64,000 nt of DNA from Microbacterium sp. TPD7012 (GCF_003075395.1 NZ_QDFV01000004.1:124399-188398); one strand, 5' to 3'. Positions 16,229 through 24,909 are shown, counted from the stretch's first letter. A program made the numbers and translations. Notes: generated from the sequence alone by a model not told the origin.

Positions 16229-17079
16229 CAGCCGCCGATCTCGGTGCGCACGGTGTACAGCTCGGGGAAGAACGTGAGATCCAGTGCGCGCTGCAGGAAT
16301 CCCACCCCGCTCGATCCGCCGGTGCCGACCTTCATGCCGATCGTCCGGGCGACGGTCTTGAGGTGGCGGAAGCGCCAGAACTGGAAGTTGTCCTCGAGGT
16401 CGACGAGGTCTTCGCACGCCTCGTACAGGTCCCAGTTCTGCTGGTGGTTCTGGTAGGTCTCGCGGATCGCCGGCACGAGCTCGGGGGTCTCGCGGTAGGG
16501 CTCGCGAACATCGCGCTCGAGGATCGAGGCGGGCACGGGCAGTCCGCGCCGCGAGGCATAGCGGAGGAACTCGTCGTACAGGGTCGGCTTCTCCCACTCG
16601 GCCGTCAGCAGCGCGAGATTGGCGGGATGATCGGCGAAGACCTGCAGCATCTTCTCGTTCTTGTTGCCGAGGGCGAACTCCACCGCGCGGTACTGCACCG
16701 ACTGGAAGCCGGACGAGTTGCCCAGCGCCCCGCGGAACTGCGCGTACTCGGTCGGCGTGAGCGTCGCCAGGATCGCCCACTGCTGCGTCATGACGTCCTG
16801 GATCCTCTTCACGCGCGCGACCCGCTTCAGCGCCTCGCGGAGGTCGTCGCTCGCGAGCAGTTCACGGGCCGAGGAGAGCTCGTGCAGCAGCTGCTTGAGC
16901 CAGAGCTCCGTGGTCTGGTGCTGGATGATGAACAGCATCTCGTCGTGGTGCTGCGGGGCGCTGACCGGATGCTGCGCCGTGAGCAGCTGATCGAGCCCGA
17001 GGTACGACCCGTAGGTCATCTTTCCCGACAGGTCCGTGACGATGCCGGACTCCAGGGTGCGCTCGTTCTCGGTGCTCAT
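16228..17079 (-). CDS. kynA: Tryptophan 2,3-dioxygenase
   Basis: A 283-residue haem enzyme catalysing the first step of tryptophan degradation to N-formylkynurenine. MTYGSYLGLDQLL, DEMLFIIQHQTTELWLKQLL and ALGNSSGFQSVQYR are diagnostic, and the haem-ligand His lies in FWRFRHLKTVARTIGMKVGT near the C-terminus. I start at the ATG of MSTENERTLE (17079), the usual family N-terminus; TATGTT lies seven bases before it, so it may be leaderless. An in-frame ATG at 17091 is the alternative. It heads the kynA-amidohydrolase-kynU-paaX operon. Confidence 0.95.
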   Translation of the reverse strand: MSTENERTLESGIVTDLSGKMTYGSYLGLDQLLTAQHPVSAPQHHDEMLFIIQHQTTELWLKQLLHELSSARELLASDDLREALKRVARVKRIQDVMTQQWAILATLTPTEYAQFRGALGNSSGFQSVQYRAVEFALGNKNEKMLQVFADHPANLALLTAEWEKPTLYDEFLRYASRRGLPVPASILERDVREPYRETPELVPAIRETYQNHQQNWDLYEACEDLVDLEDNFQFWRFRHLKTVARTIGMKVGTGGSSGVGFLQRALDLTFFPELYTVRTEIGG

Positions 17080-17117
17080 GACCCCGAACATATCACTTCT
17101 GTGGCGAACGTCATAGG

Positions 17118-17150
17118 TGTGAAATGCTGGCGCGATGGTGGAATTTCACA
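17118..17150. promoter_or_regulatory. Inverted repeat upstream of kynA (candidate PaaX operator)
   Basis: TGTGAAAT at 17118-17125 is the exact reverse complement of ATTTCACA at 17143-17150, spaced by 17 bases. It lies in the kynA promoter region and could bind the PaaX-type regulator of the operon. The link is positional. Confidence 0.5.
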
Positions 17151-17168
17151 ACTGGACCGTACCAATTG
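17151..17168. promoter_or_regulatory. GntR (DasR/NagR-like) operator, upstream copy
   Basis: ACTGGACCGTACCAATTG has the TGG-N6-CCA layout of DasR/NagR-type sites. It lies just upstream of the -35 of the amino-sugar operon, and 77 bases before a second copy. Confidence 0.7.
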
Positions 17169-17179
17169 TTTCGAGGAGG

Positions 17180-17208
17180 TTACATTTTGTCGTCATGGTT
17201 GCTATGGT
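17180..17208 (+). promoter_or_regulatory. Putative promoter of the amino-sugar operon
   Basis: TTACAT (17180-17185) and TATGGT (17203-17208) are separated by 17 bases. Transcription would start near 17215, between the two operator copies. Confidence 0.5.
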
Positions 17209-17227
17209 CTGGCATAGTCGAACCACC

Positions 17228-17245
17228 ACTGGACCGTACCACTTG
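17228..17245. promoter_or_regulatory. GntR (DasR/NagR-like) operator, downstream copy
   Basis: ACTGGACCGTACCACTTG repeats the 17151 site at 16 of 18 positions. It runs into the GGAGGA ribosome-binding site (17245-17250), so a bound repressor would block transcription or elongation at the start of the operon. Confidence 0.7.
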
Positions 17246-17253
17246 GAGGAATG

Positions 17254-18588
17254 ATGCAGAAGAACCGAGCACTGACGCTGGGCGCAATCGCTGTGTCCGC
17301 AGCGCTGCTGGCCGGCTGCTCGACCGGATCGGGCGGCTCCGGCGGCTCCGACGGCTCGGGCGAGGGCACCGTGAAGCTCGTCGCCTGGCCGGGCCCGGAG
17401 GGCGATGCGATGGCTCAGGTCGTCGACGCCTACAACGCCGGGCAGGGCAAGGAGGACGGCGTCGAGGTCGAGGTGACCCTGCTCTCACGGCAGGACACGT
17501 TCTCGAAGGAGACGGCGCTCATGGCATCGAAGTCCTCCGACGTCGACATCTACTGGACGGCGTCGTACAACGTCGGGCAGTTCGCTCCGTCGCTCGAACC
17601 CCTCACCGACATCGACACGTCCGCATACTTCCCGGTCGCCGCCGAGGGGCTCACGTACGAGGGCGAGCTCTATGCCCTTCCGCTCGACGTGAGCAATCAC
17701 TTCCTCCTCTACCGGAAGGACCTCATCGACGCGCTGCTCAGCGACCCGGCCGCGCAGGCCGAGTACGAGAAGATCAGCGAGACGGTGCTCGGGGAGGCGC
17801 GCGCCCCGAAGGACCCGAGCGAGTGGGACCTCGACGACTTCAAGGTCGCCGCCGCCTACTTCTCGCAGAGCACGAACCCCGATTCGCCCACCGAGTACGG
17901 CACGATCCTGCAGGCCAAGAACCTGCTGTACAACACGATGATCTGGAACGACGTGCTGTGGGGCTACGGCGGCAACTGGGAAGAGGACGGCAAGGCCGCC
18001 CTCACGAGCGACGCCGCGAAGAAGGCCGTCCAGCTCTACGCAGACATCTATGAGAACAAGTGGACGTCGCCGGACAGCGCGCAGGCCGAGTTCCCGGAGA
18101 CCCAGGCGGCCCTGCAGTCGGGTGACACCGCTTTCGCGATCCAGTGGTCTGCGGCGTTCGCGGCACTCAACGACCCGGAGCAATCGCCCGACGTCGCCGG
18201 CAAGATCGCCATCGCTCCCGTGCCGGGCGGGCAGACGCACGTGCACGCGCTCGCCGTCTCGCTGAACAAGTACAGCGAGAACAAGGATGCTGCGAAGAAG
18301 TTCCTCTCGTTCCTCGCCACCACCGATGCGATGACGCAGTACGCCGAGGCGGGCGGGATCCCGGCGATGCCCGAGGTGCTCGAGGCCAAGGCCGACATCA
18401 ACCCCGCGTTCGCGCAGGTCTCCGACAGCATCTCGGAGTACGGCTTCTCGGAGCCGGTGTTCCCGCAGACCTTCCAGGCCTACAGCAAGCTGGCCGAGGA
18501 TCTGAGCGGAGCGTGGGTCGGTCAGACCGACGTCGATGAGGCGCTCGAGACCGCGAACGCCAACCTGCAGGAGCTGCTGGACCGCTAG
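17254..18588 (+). CDS. ABC sugar-binding lipoprotein of the amino-sugar operon
   Basis: 444 residues with a lipoprotein signal (MQKNRALTLGAIAVSAALLA) and lipobox LAGC, then a Gly/Ser linker. The mature domain is a family 1 solute-binding protein (KLVAWPGPEGDAMAQVVDAY; VSNHFLLYRKDLID; AIAPVPGGQTHVHALAVS). It should deliver an amino sugar or its oligomer to the two downstream permeases. ATG 17254 has GGAGGA three bases upstream; ATG 17251 is the alternative. A strong hairpin directly follows the stop, probably lowering expression of the permeases relative to the binding protein. Confidence 0.92.
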   Translation: MQKNRALTLGAIAVSAALLAGCSTGSGGSGGSDGSGEGTVKLVAWPGPEGDAMAQVVDAYNAGQGKEDGVEVEVTLLSRQDTFSKETALMASKSSDVDIYWTASYNVGQFAPSLEPLTDIDTSAYFPVAAEGLTYEGELYALPLDVSNHFLLYRKDLIDALLSDPAAQAEYEKISETVLGEARAPKDPSEWDLDDFKVAAAYFSQSTNPDSPTEYGTILQAKNLLYNTMIWNDVLWGYGGNWEEDGKAALTSDAAKKAVQLYADIYENKWTSPDSAQAEFPETQAALQSGDTAFAIQWSAAFAALNDPEQSPDVAGKIAIAPVPGGQTHVHALAVSLNKYSENKDAAKKFLSFLATTDAMTQYAEAGGIPAMPEVLEAKADINPAFAQVSDSISEYGFSEPVFPQTFQAYSKLAEDLSGAWVGQTDVDEALETANANLQELLDR

Positions 18589-18591
18589 CGA

Positions 18592-18624
18592 CTCCGGGGC
18601 GGGCCAGCGCGGCCCGCCCCGGAG
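18592..18624 (+). terminator. Intra-operon hairpin after the binding-protein gene
   Basis: Perfect 14-bp GC stem (CTCCGGGGCGGGCC, loop AGCGC, and its complement) beginning four bases after the stop. There is no T-run. It may stabilise the upstream message or attenuate the permease genes. Confidence 0.75.
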
Positions 18625-18651
18625 CACCCTGCACATCGCACGACAGACCGG

Positions 18652-19572
18652 ATGGACGCCATGCCCCACACCGTCGAACGCGCCAAGACCATCGCCGCGG
18701 AGAGACACAAGAGGACGTTCGCGGCGACCGTTCTCAGCCTTCCCCTGATCCTCTTCGCGGCCGTCTTCGTGCTCTACCCGCTCGCATCGGGCGCGTTGAC
18801 CGCGTTCCAGAGCAGCACTCTGCTCGACCAGTCCAACGAGCTGAACGGCATCGACAACTTCGTGTCGCTGTTCCGCAGCGACGGCTTCGCCAAGGCGGCC
18901 GGTTTCACGGTCGGCTTCTCCGCGATCGTCGTCGCCCTCGAGATGGTCCTCGGCTTCGCGCTCGCCCTGGTCATGAACCGCGCGTTCCCCGGCAAGAAGC
19001 TCTTCTTCACGTTGCTGCTGCTGCCGATCATGATCGCGCCCGCCCTGCTCGGTGTGATGTTCCGGCTTCTGCTCAACGGCGACATCGGTGCCCTGCCCAC
19101 GCTGCTGGAGAGCGTCGGCCTGAGCGTGTCGCTGTTCTCGCCGGACTCGGTCGTCCCGCTGCTGGTCGTGCTCGACGTTCTCCAGTGGACGCCCTTCACG
19201 TTCCTGATAATCTACGCAGGACTCCAGTCCCTGCCCAAGGAGCTGCTCGAGGCGTCGGCGATGGACGGAGCCGGGTACTTCCGCTCCCTGTTCTCGGTCG
19301 TCGTCCCGGTGCTCAAGCCCGTGCTGTTCGCCGCGTTCTTCCTGCGCGCGATCGATGCGATCCGCACGTTCGACGTGATCTATGTGCTCACGGCGGGTGG
19401 TCCGGGCACGACGACCACCACTCTCAGCATCTTCATCTACAAGACCGCCTTCGAGGCCGGTGACTTCGGGAAGGCCGCAGCCGCGGCACTGGTCGTGCTG
19501 CTCTGCCTGATCCCGTTCGTGCCGTTCATCGTGCGACGCATCTCCTCGACCGGAATGGAGGCCAGGCGATGA
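18652..19572 (+). CDS. ABC sugar permease, MalF type
   Basis: 306 residues with six membrane helices; first helix VLSLPLILFAAVFVLYPLAS. The ATPase-docking EAA loop reads ELLEASAMDGAGYFRSLFSV. It pairs with the next gene as the membrane channel. The ATG at 18652 and a second at 18661 are both possible; no strong ribosome-binding site precedes either. Its stop overlaps the next start by four bases. Confidence 0.9.
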   Translation: MDAMPHTVERAKTIAAERHKRTFAATVLSLPLILFAAVFVLYPLASGALTAFQSSTLLDQSNELNGIDNFVSLFRSDGFAKAAGFTVGFSAIVVALEMVLGFALALVMNRAFPGKKLFFTLLLLPIMIAPALLGVMFRLLLNGDIGALPTLLESVGLSVSLFSPDSVVPLLVVLDVLQWTPFTFLIIYAGLQSLPKELLEASAMDGAGYFRSLFSVVVPVLKPVLFAAFFLRAIDAIRTFDVIYVLTAGGPGTTTTTLSIFIYKTAFEAGDFGKAAAAALVVLLCLIPFVPFIVRRISSTGMEARR

Positions 19573-20453
19573 GCACGACGACCGTCCGACCCTCGACAGC
19601 GCCCATCCGCCCGCGTGCGACACGGAAGCCCGCGGCATCCGGAAGGAAGTGGCTGTTCACCGCGCTCGCCGGAGTCGTCGCCCTGATCGTGAACGTGCCG
19701 CTGCTGAACGCGGCGCTGGTCAGCTTCAAGCCCGACGGCGAGATCGCGAAGAACCCGCTGGCACCGCCGGCATCCCCCACTCTCGATCACTACGCGAACG
19801 TGCTCTACGCCTCGGGATACGACTTCCCGCGCTTCTTCCTGAACTCGGCGCTGATCGCGATCGGCACCGTCCTCGTCGTCCTGGTCATCGCGATCCCCGC
19901 GACGTACGCGATCGTGCGCCTCGGCTTCGGCGGACGGTGGATCATCAGCAGCGCATCCGGGCTGCGCCTGCTTCCCGCGATCTTCTTCGTGGTGCCGTTC
20001 TTCATCCTGTTCTCGACGCTGGGTCTGCAGGACACCATCCAGGGGCTGATCGCCGCGAACGCGTTCCTCAACCTCCCGCTCGCGATCATCCTGCTGTCGT
20101 CCGCCCTCGGAGACATCCCGCAGGAGATCGAGGAGGCGGCAGCGGTCGACGGCGCGAGCATCTACCGCACGCTGGGCTCGATCGTCCTGCCGCTGCTCGC
20201 TCCCACCGTGGTGGCGGTCGCCGTGCTCGTGTTCATCTTCAGCTGGAACGACTACCTCTTCGCACTGGTGCTGTCGACGTCGAACGCCACTCCGGTGACG
20301 CTCGGTGCGGCGAACTTCATCACCAGCACCGGCATCCGCTGGGGAGACATCTCCGCAGCCTCCGTGCTGTCGACGCTGCCGCCGCTGCTCTTCGCGGTGT
20401 TCGCCCAGCGATACCTTGTCAGTGGCCTGTCATCGGGGGCGGTCAAGGGATGA
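19569..20453 (+). CDS. ABC sugar permease, MalG type
   Basis: 294 residues, six helices. The EAA loop is EIEEAAAVDGASIYRTLGSI and the C-terminus RYLVSGLSSGAVKG is typical of CUT1 MalG partners. ATGA overlap with the preceding permease shows translational coupling. As in the glycoside operon, no ATPase gene is present, so a shared MsiK-type ATPase is presumed. Confidence 0.92.
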   Translation: MSTTTVRPSTAPIRPRATRKPAASGRKWLFTALAGVVALIVNVPLLNAALVSFKPDGEIAKNPLAPPASPTLDHYANVLYASGYDFPRFFLNSALIAIGTVLVVLVIAIPATYAIVRLGFGGRWIISSASGLRLLPAIFFVVPFFILFSTLGLQDTIQGLIAANAFLNLPLAIILLSSALGDIPQEIEEAAAVDGASIYRTLGSIVLPLLAPTVVAVAVLVFIFSWNDYLFALVLSTSNATPVTLGAANFITSTGIRWGDISAASVLSTLPPLLFAVFAQRYLVSGLSSGAVKG

Positions 20454-20480
20454 TGCGGTCAGCTCAGGAAGGACCAGACC

Positions 20481-21185
20481 ATGGCGCACAAGTATGAAGA
20501 GGTCGCTGCCAGCATCCGGGAGTCGATCGCGGAGTCCATGGCGCCGCACGATGCCCTGGCATCGGAGCGCGAGCTCATGGCCATCCATGGCGTGAGCCGG
20601 ATGACGGTGCGCAAGGCCATCGCGACCCTCGTCGAGGAGGGGCGGGTCTACAACGTCCACGGTTCGGGCACGTATGTCGGATCGGCCGACATCTTCTCCA
20701 AGACGCCGAAGCTGACCTCGTTCACGGAGGACATGATCAGCCGCGGAGCGGTCCCGTCATCCCGGGTTCTCGAGCTGGCCCGCATCGAAGCGCCCGAGAG
20801 CATCGCCGCCGCGCTCGGGCTCGCCCCGTCGGAGGAGACGACGCACATCCGGCGACTCCGACTCGCCGACGATGTGCCGATCGCGATCGAGGACGTCTAC
20901 GTTCCGCGGCTGGTGCTCGATCTCGAGTCGCTGAACCTCGGTGCCTCGCTGTACGAGCAGCTGCGCCTCGCCGGACACGAGGTGTTCCGTGCCGAGCAGG
21001 AGATCAAGGCGATCACGCTGACGGCGCAGGAGAGCCGGCTCTTGGAAGTCGCGAAGGGCGAGGCGGCGCTGTCGGTCACCCGGGTCAGCTCCTCTCGCCG
21101 TGGTCATCTGATCGAGTTCGCCCGCACCATCTACCGCGCCGATCGCTACACGTTCCAGCTCGCCGTCACCCGGGACGACAAATGA
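20481..21185 (+). CDS. GntR family regulator with UTRA domain (NagR/DasR-like)
   Basis: 234 residues. The N-terminal winged helix contains RELMAIHGVSRMTVRKAIAT and GRVYNVHGSGTYVG; the C-terminal UTRA effector domain runs from about residue 85 (TSFTEDMISRGAVPSSRVLE) to EFARTIYRADRYTFQLAVT. UTRA regulators of this type sense phosphorylated amino sugars such as GlcNAc-6-P. It sits inside the transport operon and is the likely reader of the two ACTGGACCGTACCA operators upstream. Its stop overlaps the nanE start (ATGA). Confidence 0.92.
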   Translation: MAHKYEEVAASIRESIAESMAPHDALASERELMAIHGVSRMTVRKAIATLVEEGRVYNVHGSGTYVGSADIFSKTPKLTSFTEDMISRGAVPSSRVLELARIEAPESIAAALGLAPSEETTHIRRLRLADDVPIAIEDVYVPRLVLDLESLNLGASLYEQLRLAGHEVFRAEQEIKAITLTAQESRLLEVAKGEAALSVTRVSSSRRGHLIEFARTIYRADRYTFQLAVTRDDK

Positions 21186-21922
21186 CATCCGCGCGCACGC
21201 AGAGAAAGCTCCCCATGCTCCACAGTCTCCGCGGCGGCCTCATCGTCTCGTGTCAGGCGTATCCCGGCGAACCGCTCCGGAACGCCGAGGCCATGGCGCG
21301 CATCGCGCAGTCGGCCGTGCTCGGGGGCGCCGTCGCGATCCGGGCGCAGGGGATCCAGGACATCCGCGCCATCGCGCAGAGCGTGACGGTGCCGCAGATC
21401 GGACTGTGGAAGGTGGGCGCGGACGGCGTCTTCATCACCCCGACGCTGGATCACGCGCTGGCGGTGGCGGATGCCGGTGCCGACATCGTCGCGATCGACG
21501 GCACCCGCCGCGAGCGTCCTGACGGCCTGACGCTCGCGGAGACGGTCCGGCAGATCAGGGACCGCACCGGGCTCCTGGTGATGGCGGATGCCGGAAGCGT
21601 CGACGACGCGGTGGCCGCCGAAGACGCCGGGGCCGACATCGTCGGCACCACGCTGTCCGGGTACACGGGGGAACGTGCACGCACGGCGGGGCCGGACCTC
21701 GAGCTCGTCCATCTGCTCGCATCCCGCCTTTCCGTGCCGGTGTTCGCGGAGGGGCGCATCCACACCCCTGCCGAAGCTCGCGCCGCTCTGGACGCCGGTG
21801 CGTACTCCGTGGTCGTCGGCACGGCCATCACCCATCCGACGTCGATCACCTCGTGGTTCGTCCGCGCGCTGACCGACGAGCCGGCCCCCGCCCAGGGCGG
21901 CGTCGACCGGGTCGGCATCTGA
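21182..21922 (+). CDS. nanE: N-acylglucosamine-6-phosphate 2-epimerase
   Basis: A 246-residue TIM-barrel protein. LRGGLIVSCQAYPGEPL, AVAIRAQGIQDIRAI, PQIGLWK, GADIVAIDGTRRERPDG and VFAEGRIHTPAEARAALDAG are NanE family motifs. It converts ManNAc-6-P to GlcNAc-6-P. The N-terminus carries about ten extra residues before LPMLHSLRGG; an internal ATG there is possible, but the ATGA overlap with the GntR gene favours 21182. With the kinase downstream it suggests that imported ManNAc (or a derivative) is phosphorylated and epimerised. Confidence 0.92.
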   Translation: MTSARTQRKLPMLHSLRGGLIVSCQAYPGEPLRNAEAMARIAQSAVLGGAVAIRAQGIQDIRAIAQSVTVPQIGLWKVGADGVFITPTLDHALAVADAGADIVAIDGTRRERPDGLTLAETVRQIRDRTGLLVMADAGSVDDAVAAEDAGADIVGTTLSGYTGERARTAGPDLELVHLLASRLSVPVFAEGRIHTPAEARAALDAGAYSVVVGTAITHPTSITSWFVRALTDEPAPAQGGVDRVGI

Positions 21923-21959
21923 CCTCTCCGGTCCGACTCTCTCGAAAGGACGCAGAGCC

Positions 21960-22880
21960 ATGGTCGCAGTCGCGGTGGACATCGGTCAGACGCAGGCGCG
22001 CATCCGCGTGCTGTCGGCGGCGGCACCCGAGCTGCAGGTCTCGGGATTCTCGTACGGCGCGAACCTGCTCGCGGTGATCCCCGAGATCGTCGCCGAGGCG
22101 GCCAAGCGCCTGCAGCTCGCGACCATCGACGCGATCGGCGTCGGGAGCACCGGACTGTACGGCAGCGTCCCGGCCATCGACGCGTTGGCCGAGGATCTGC
22201 ATCGTCGGTACGGCGTGAAGCGGGTCGTGGTCGCCGACGACGCCGTCACCGCGTATCTCGGCGCCGTGGGCGCCGCTCCGGGAGTGGTCGTGGCCGCGGG
22301 CACCGGAATGGTCGGGCTCGGACACGGCCCTGCCGGAGCGGCTCGGGTCGACGGCGTCGGGGGAATGATCGGCGACGATGGGGCGGGCTGGTGGATCGGA
22401 CGACGCGGCCTGATCGCCGCGATCAGCGCCGCCGACGGTCGCCCGGACTCGTCCGTCGGTCTCCTGAAGCGGCTGGAGGCGCGTTTCGGTCCCGTCGCGG
22501 ACTTCCCCGCAGCGCTCGCCGCAGACTCCTCGCCGGTCGCGGTCGTCGCGTCCTTCGCCAAGGATGTGGCGGATGCGGCGCGCGCCGGCGATGCAGTGGC
22601 GGCGCGTATCTGGACGGAAGCGGGGACGCACATCGGGGGCGTCGTCGTCGCCGCGGCCGAGCGCTCCGGTTTCGCCGACGGGTTCCGGTGGGCCCTCATC
22701 GGACGGCTGGGCGCGGCGAGCGATCTGCTCGAGGGCGGGTGGGCACAGATCCTCGGGGAGCGGTTCCCCGGCGCCACTCGGGTCGCGCCCCTCGGAGAGC
22801 CGCTGGATGGCGTGGCACAGCTGCTCGACCTCGGTCCGGCGGACTTCGGTCCGCTCGTGCGCGAGGTCCGCATCCGCTGA
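21960..22880 (+). CDS. BadF/BadG-type ATPase, predicted N-acetylhexosamine kinase
   Basis: 306 residues of the ASKHA (actin-like ATPase) fold: phosphate-1 motif VAVDIGQTQARIRV at the N-terminus and adenosine/phosphate-2 motif VVVAAGTGMVGLG near residue 103. GDDGAGWWIGRRGL follows, as in eukaryote-type GlcNAc kinases. It would make ManNAc-6-P or GlcNAc-6-P for NanE. It starts 37 bases after nanE with GAAAGGA upstream. The exact sugar is inferred from context only. Confidence 0.85.
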   Translation: MVAVAVDIGQTQARIRVLSAAAPELQVSGFSYGANLLAVIPEIVAEAAKRLQLATIDAIGVGSTGLYGSVPAIDALAEDLHRRYGVKRVVVADDAVTAYLGAVGAAPGVVVAAGTGMVGLGHGPAGAARVDGVGGMIGDDGAGWWIGRRGLIAAISAADGRPDSSVGLLKRLEARFGPVADFPAALAADSSPVAVVASFAKDVADAARAGDAVAARIWTEAGTHIGGVVVAAAERSGFADGFRWALIGRLGAASDLLEGGWAQILGERFPGATRVAPLGEPLDGVAQLLDLGPADFGPLVREVRIR

Positions 22881-22915
22881 ATCGCGTCTCGGAAGAGTGC
22901 TCCGCCCGGCGCGCG

Positions 22916-23122
22916 TCAGAGATGCGAGATGCCGCGCTGATGCTTCTTCACGTACGCCCGCTCGCGGCGCGGACGGCTGTATTCGACGAAAGAACTGACC
23001 GCCCCTCCGATCAGCGCGTGGACGGCGGCACCCAGAGCGAAGAGGATCCCTCCCGCGACCGCGATGACGACGGGCAGCAGCGGGCCGAAGAGCAGCAAGT
23101 AGAAGATCACCCCGTTGTCCAC
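22916..23122 (-). CDS. Small membrane protein, function unknown
   Basis: About 68 residues from GTG 23120-23122 (an in-frame TTG at 23149 would add nine). One long or two short helices (GVIFYLLLFGPLLPVVIAVA, then ILFALGAAVHALIGGAV) are followed by a basic tail (RPRRERAYVKKHQRG). No family recognised. It is downstream of the amidase gene on the same strand and convergent with the kinase gene. Start choice is weak because no clear ribosome-binding site is seen. Confidence 0.55.
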   Translation of the reverse strand: MDNGVIFYLLLFGPLLPVVIAVAGGILFALGAAVHALIGGAVSSFVEYSRPRRERAYVKKHQRGISHL

Positions 23123-23156
23123 GACCCCAGAGTAGAGCCCCTCCCGCAAAGGCTGC

Positions 23157-24866
23157 CTAGAGCCGCGGCGTCCGCGGAGGCGGGGTGCGCCGCGTGCCAG
23201 GTGCGCCGACCGCCTCGAACGCGGCAGCCAGCCGCAGCAGCCGCGTGTCGTCGTAGGCGCGCCCGACGAAGGTCAGTCCGATCGGCATGCCGATGTCGGC
23301 CATCAGTCCCATCGGCACCGTCACGGTCGGGATGCCGAGGTGGCGCACCGCGAGGTTGCCGTTGGCGATCCAGGTGCCGTTGCGCCAGCCGAGATCCGCG
23401 GATGCCGGGTTGACGTCCATGTCTGCCGGGCCGACATCGGCGACGGCGGGGAAGACCACGGCGTCGAGGCCGAGGCCGTCCATCCATGCCTCGAGGTCAA
23501 GGCGACGGGTCTCCTCGAGACCGCGCAGTCCCTCGGCGAGCTCGGGCATGTCCTCGAACCTCGCGCCGGGGTTGTGGCGCACCCAGTCCGGGTACTCGGC
23601 GATGTCGTCGTCGAAACCGGTGTACCGGTCGGGGAGTGCACCCTCCGGATGTGGCGAGATCGTCGCGCCGTCGACGTCGGCGAGGGTGTGCAGCGCGGGG
23701 TCGCCGTTCGCCTGCAGGAAGTCCTCCCAGCTCCAGGCCGACAGATCGACGATCTCCCGATGCAGGTACTCCGGCGACACCAGTCCGCGGGTCGCGAGTG
23801 TCGGCGCACCCGGTCGGTCGCCCTCGTAGTTCGACACGACCGGGAAGTCGACCTCGACGACGGTCGCCCCGGCGGCCTCGAGGTCTCGTCGGGCGGACTC
23901 CCACTGCGCGATGACCGAGTCCCGCGTCTTGATGCGCTGCCCGGTCGGTCCGCCGATTCCCGGGATGTCGGCGGTGCCGGCATCCGGATCGGCGTTGATG
24001 TACATCGTCGGGATCCCGATGCGGATGCCGTCGAGCGAGGCGCCTTCGGCCAGCGCCGGGTACGAGGGCGGGCGCACGGCGGATGCCGCCGGCAGCTCGA
24101 CCCACGGCTGCGCGCGCCAGAAGTCGCCCCGGGTCTCGGCATCGTCGGCGACGATCACGTCGAGCACTTCGAGGAGGTCGGCCATGGTGCGCGCGTGCGG
24201 GACGACGACGTCCATCGTGGGGACGAGCGGCCAGTTGCCGCGGGTCGAGATCACGCCGCGCGAGGGCGTGTAGGCGCAGAGCGCGTTGTTGGTCGCGGGT
24301 CCCCGGCCGCTCGACCAGGTCTCCTCCCCGAGGCCGAAGGCGGCGAAGCTCGCAGCGGTCGCTGTGCCCGATCCGTTCGACGAGCCGGAGGCGAACGGCG
24401 CGGTGAGGAAGTCGCCGTTGTACGGGCTCTCGGCCCGGCCGTAGACGCCGCGCTGCATCCCGCCGTTGGCCATCGGGGGCATGTTCGTCAGCCCGAGGCA
24501 GATCGCGCCGCCCGCGCGCAGGCGCTCGATCGTGAAGGCGTCGCGCTGGGCCACGAGATCCGCGAACGCCGGGCTGCCGGCCGCCGCGGTGAGGCCCTCG
24601 ACGAGATAGCTGTCCTTCGCCGTGTAGGGGATGCCGTCGAGCGGGCCGCGCGTCTCGCCGCGGGCTCGGCGGGCGTCGGATGCCGCGGCCTCGTCGCGCG
24701 CCGCGGGGTTCGCGACCACGACCGCGTTGAGGGCGGTGGCGGTCTCCGTCCCGTCGTACGCGGCGATGCGCGCGAGGTACGCGTCGACGAGCTCGACCGC
24801 GGTGGTCGCGCCGGAGTCGAGTGCACGGCGGAGGTCGGCGATCGTGGCTTCGGTGACGTCGATCAT
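23157..24866 (-). CDS. Amidase signature family enzyme
   Basis: 569 residues. The amidase-signature Ser-cisSer-Lys triad can be traced: Lys in GIPYTAKDSYL (about residue 85), the Gly/Ser-rich FASGSSNGSGTATAASF, and the nucleophile region GEETWSSGRGPATNN. The usual GGSSGG and TGGS.R.PA motifs are altered (SNGSG and SSGRGPA), so it is a divergent member. It should hydrolyse a C-N amide bond; substrate unknown. It lies 43 bases after the agmatine deiminase gene, so it may act on a product of that pathway. AAGGA precedes the ATG. Confidence 0.88.
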   Translation of the reverse strand: MIDVTEATIADLRRALDSGATTAVELVDAYLARIAAYDGTETATALNAVVVANPAARDEAAASDARRARGETRGPLDGIPYTAKDSYLVEGLTAAAGSPAFADLVAQRDAFTIERLRAGGAICLGLTNMPPMANGGMQRGVYGRAESPYNGDFLTAPFASGSSNGSGTATAASFAAFGLGEETWSSGRGPATNNALCAYTPSRGVISTRGNWPLVPTMDVVVPHARTMADLLEVLDVIVADDAETRGDFWRAQPWVELPAASAVRPPSYPALAEGASLDGIRIGIPTMYINADPDAGTADIPGIGGPTGQRIKTRDSVIAQWESARRDLEAAGATVVEVDFPVVSNYEGDRPGAPTLATRGLVSPEYLHREIVDLSAWSWEDFLQANGDPALHTLADVDGATISPHPEGALPDRYTGFDDDIAEYPDWVRHNPGARFEDMPELAEGLRGLEETRRLDLEAWMDGLGLDAVVFPAVADVGPADMDVNPASADLGWRNGTWIANGNLAVRHLGIPTVTVPMGLMADIGMPIGLTFVGRAYDDTRLLRLAAAFEAVGAPGTRRTPPPRTPRL

Positions 24867-24909
24867 GAGAGGTCCTTCGGAGGTGGTGTTTCGTCTCGCC
24901 GGCGCTCGC

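Noticed and set aside
17254..22880. A complete sialic acid catabolic operon
   Set aside because: Only NanE and a predicted kinase are present; no NanA lyase, NagA or NagB is found in the window, so sialic acid use cannot be claimed.
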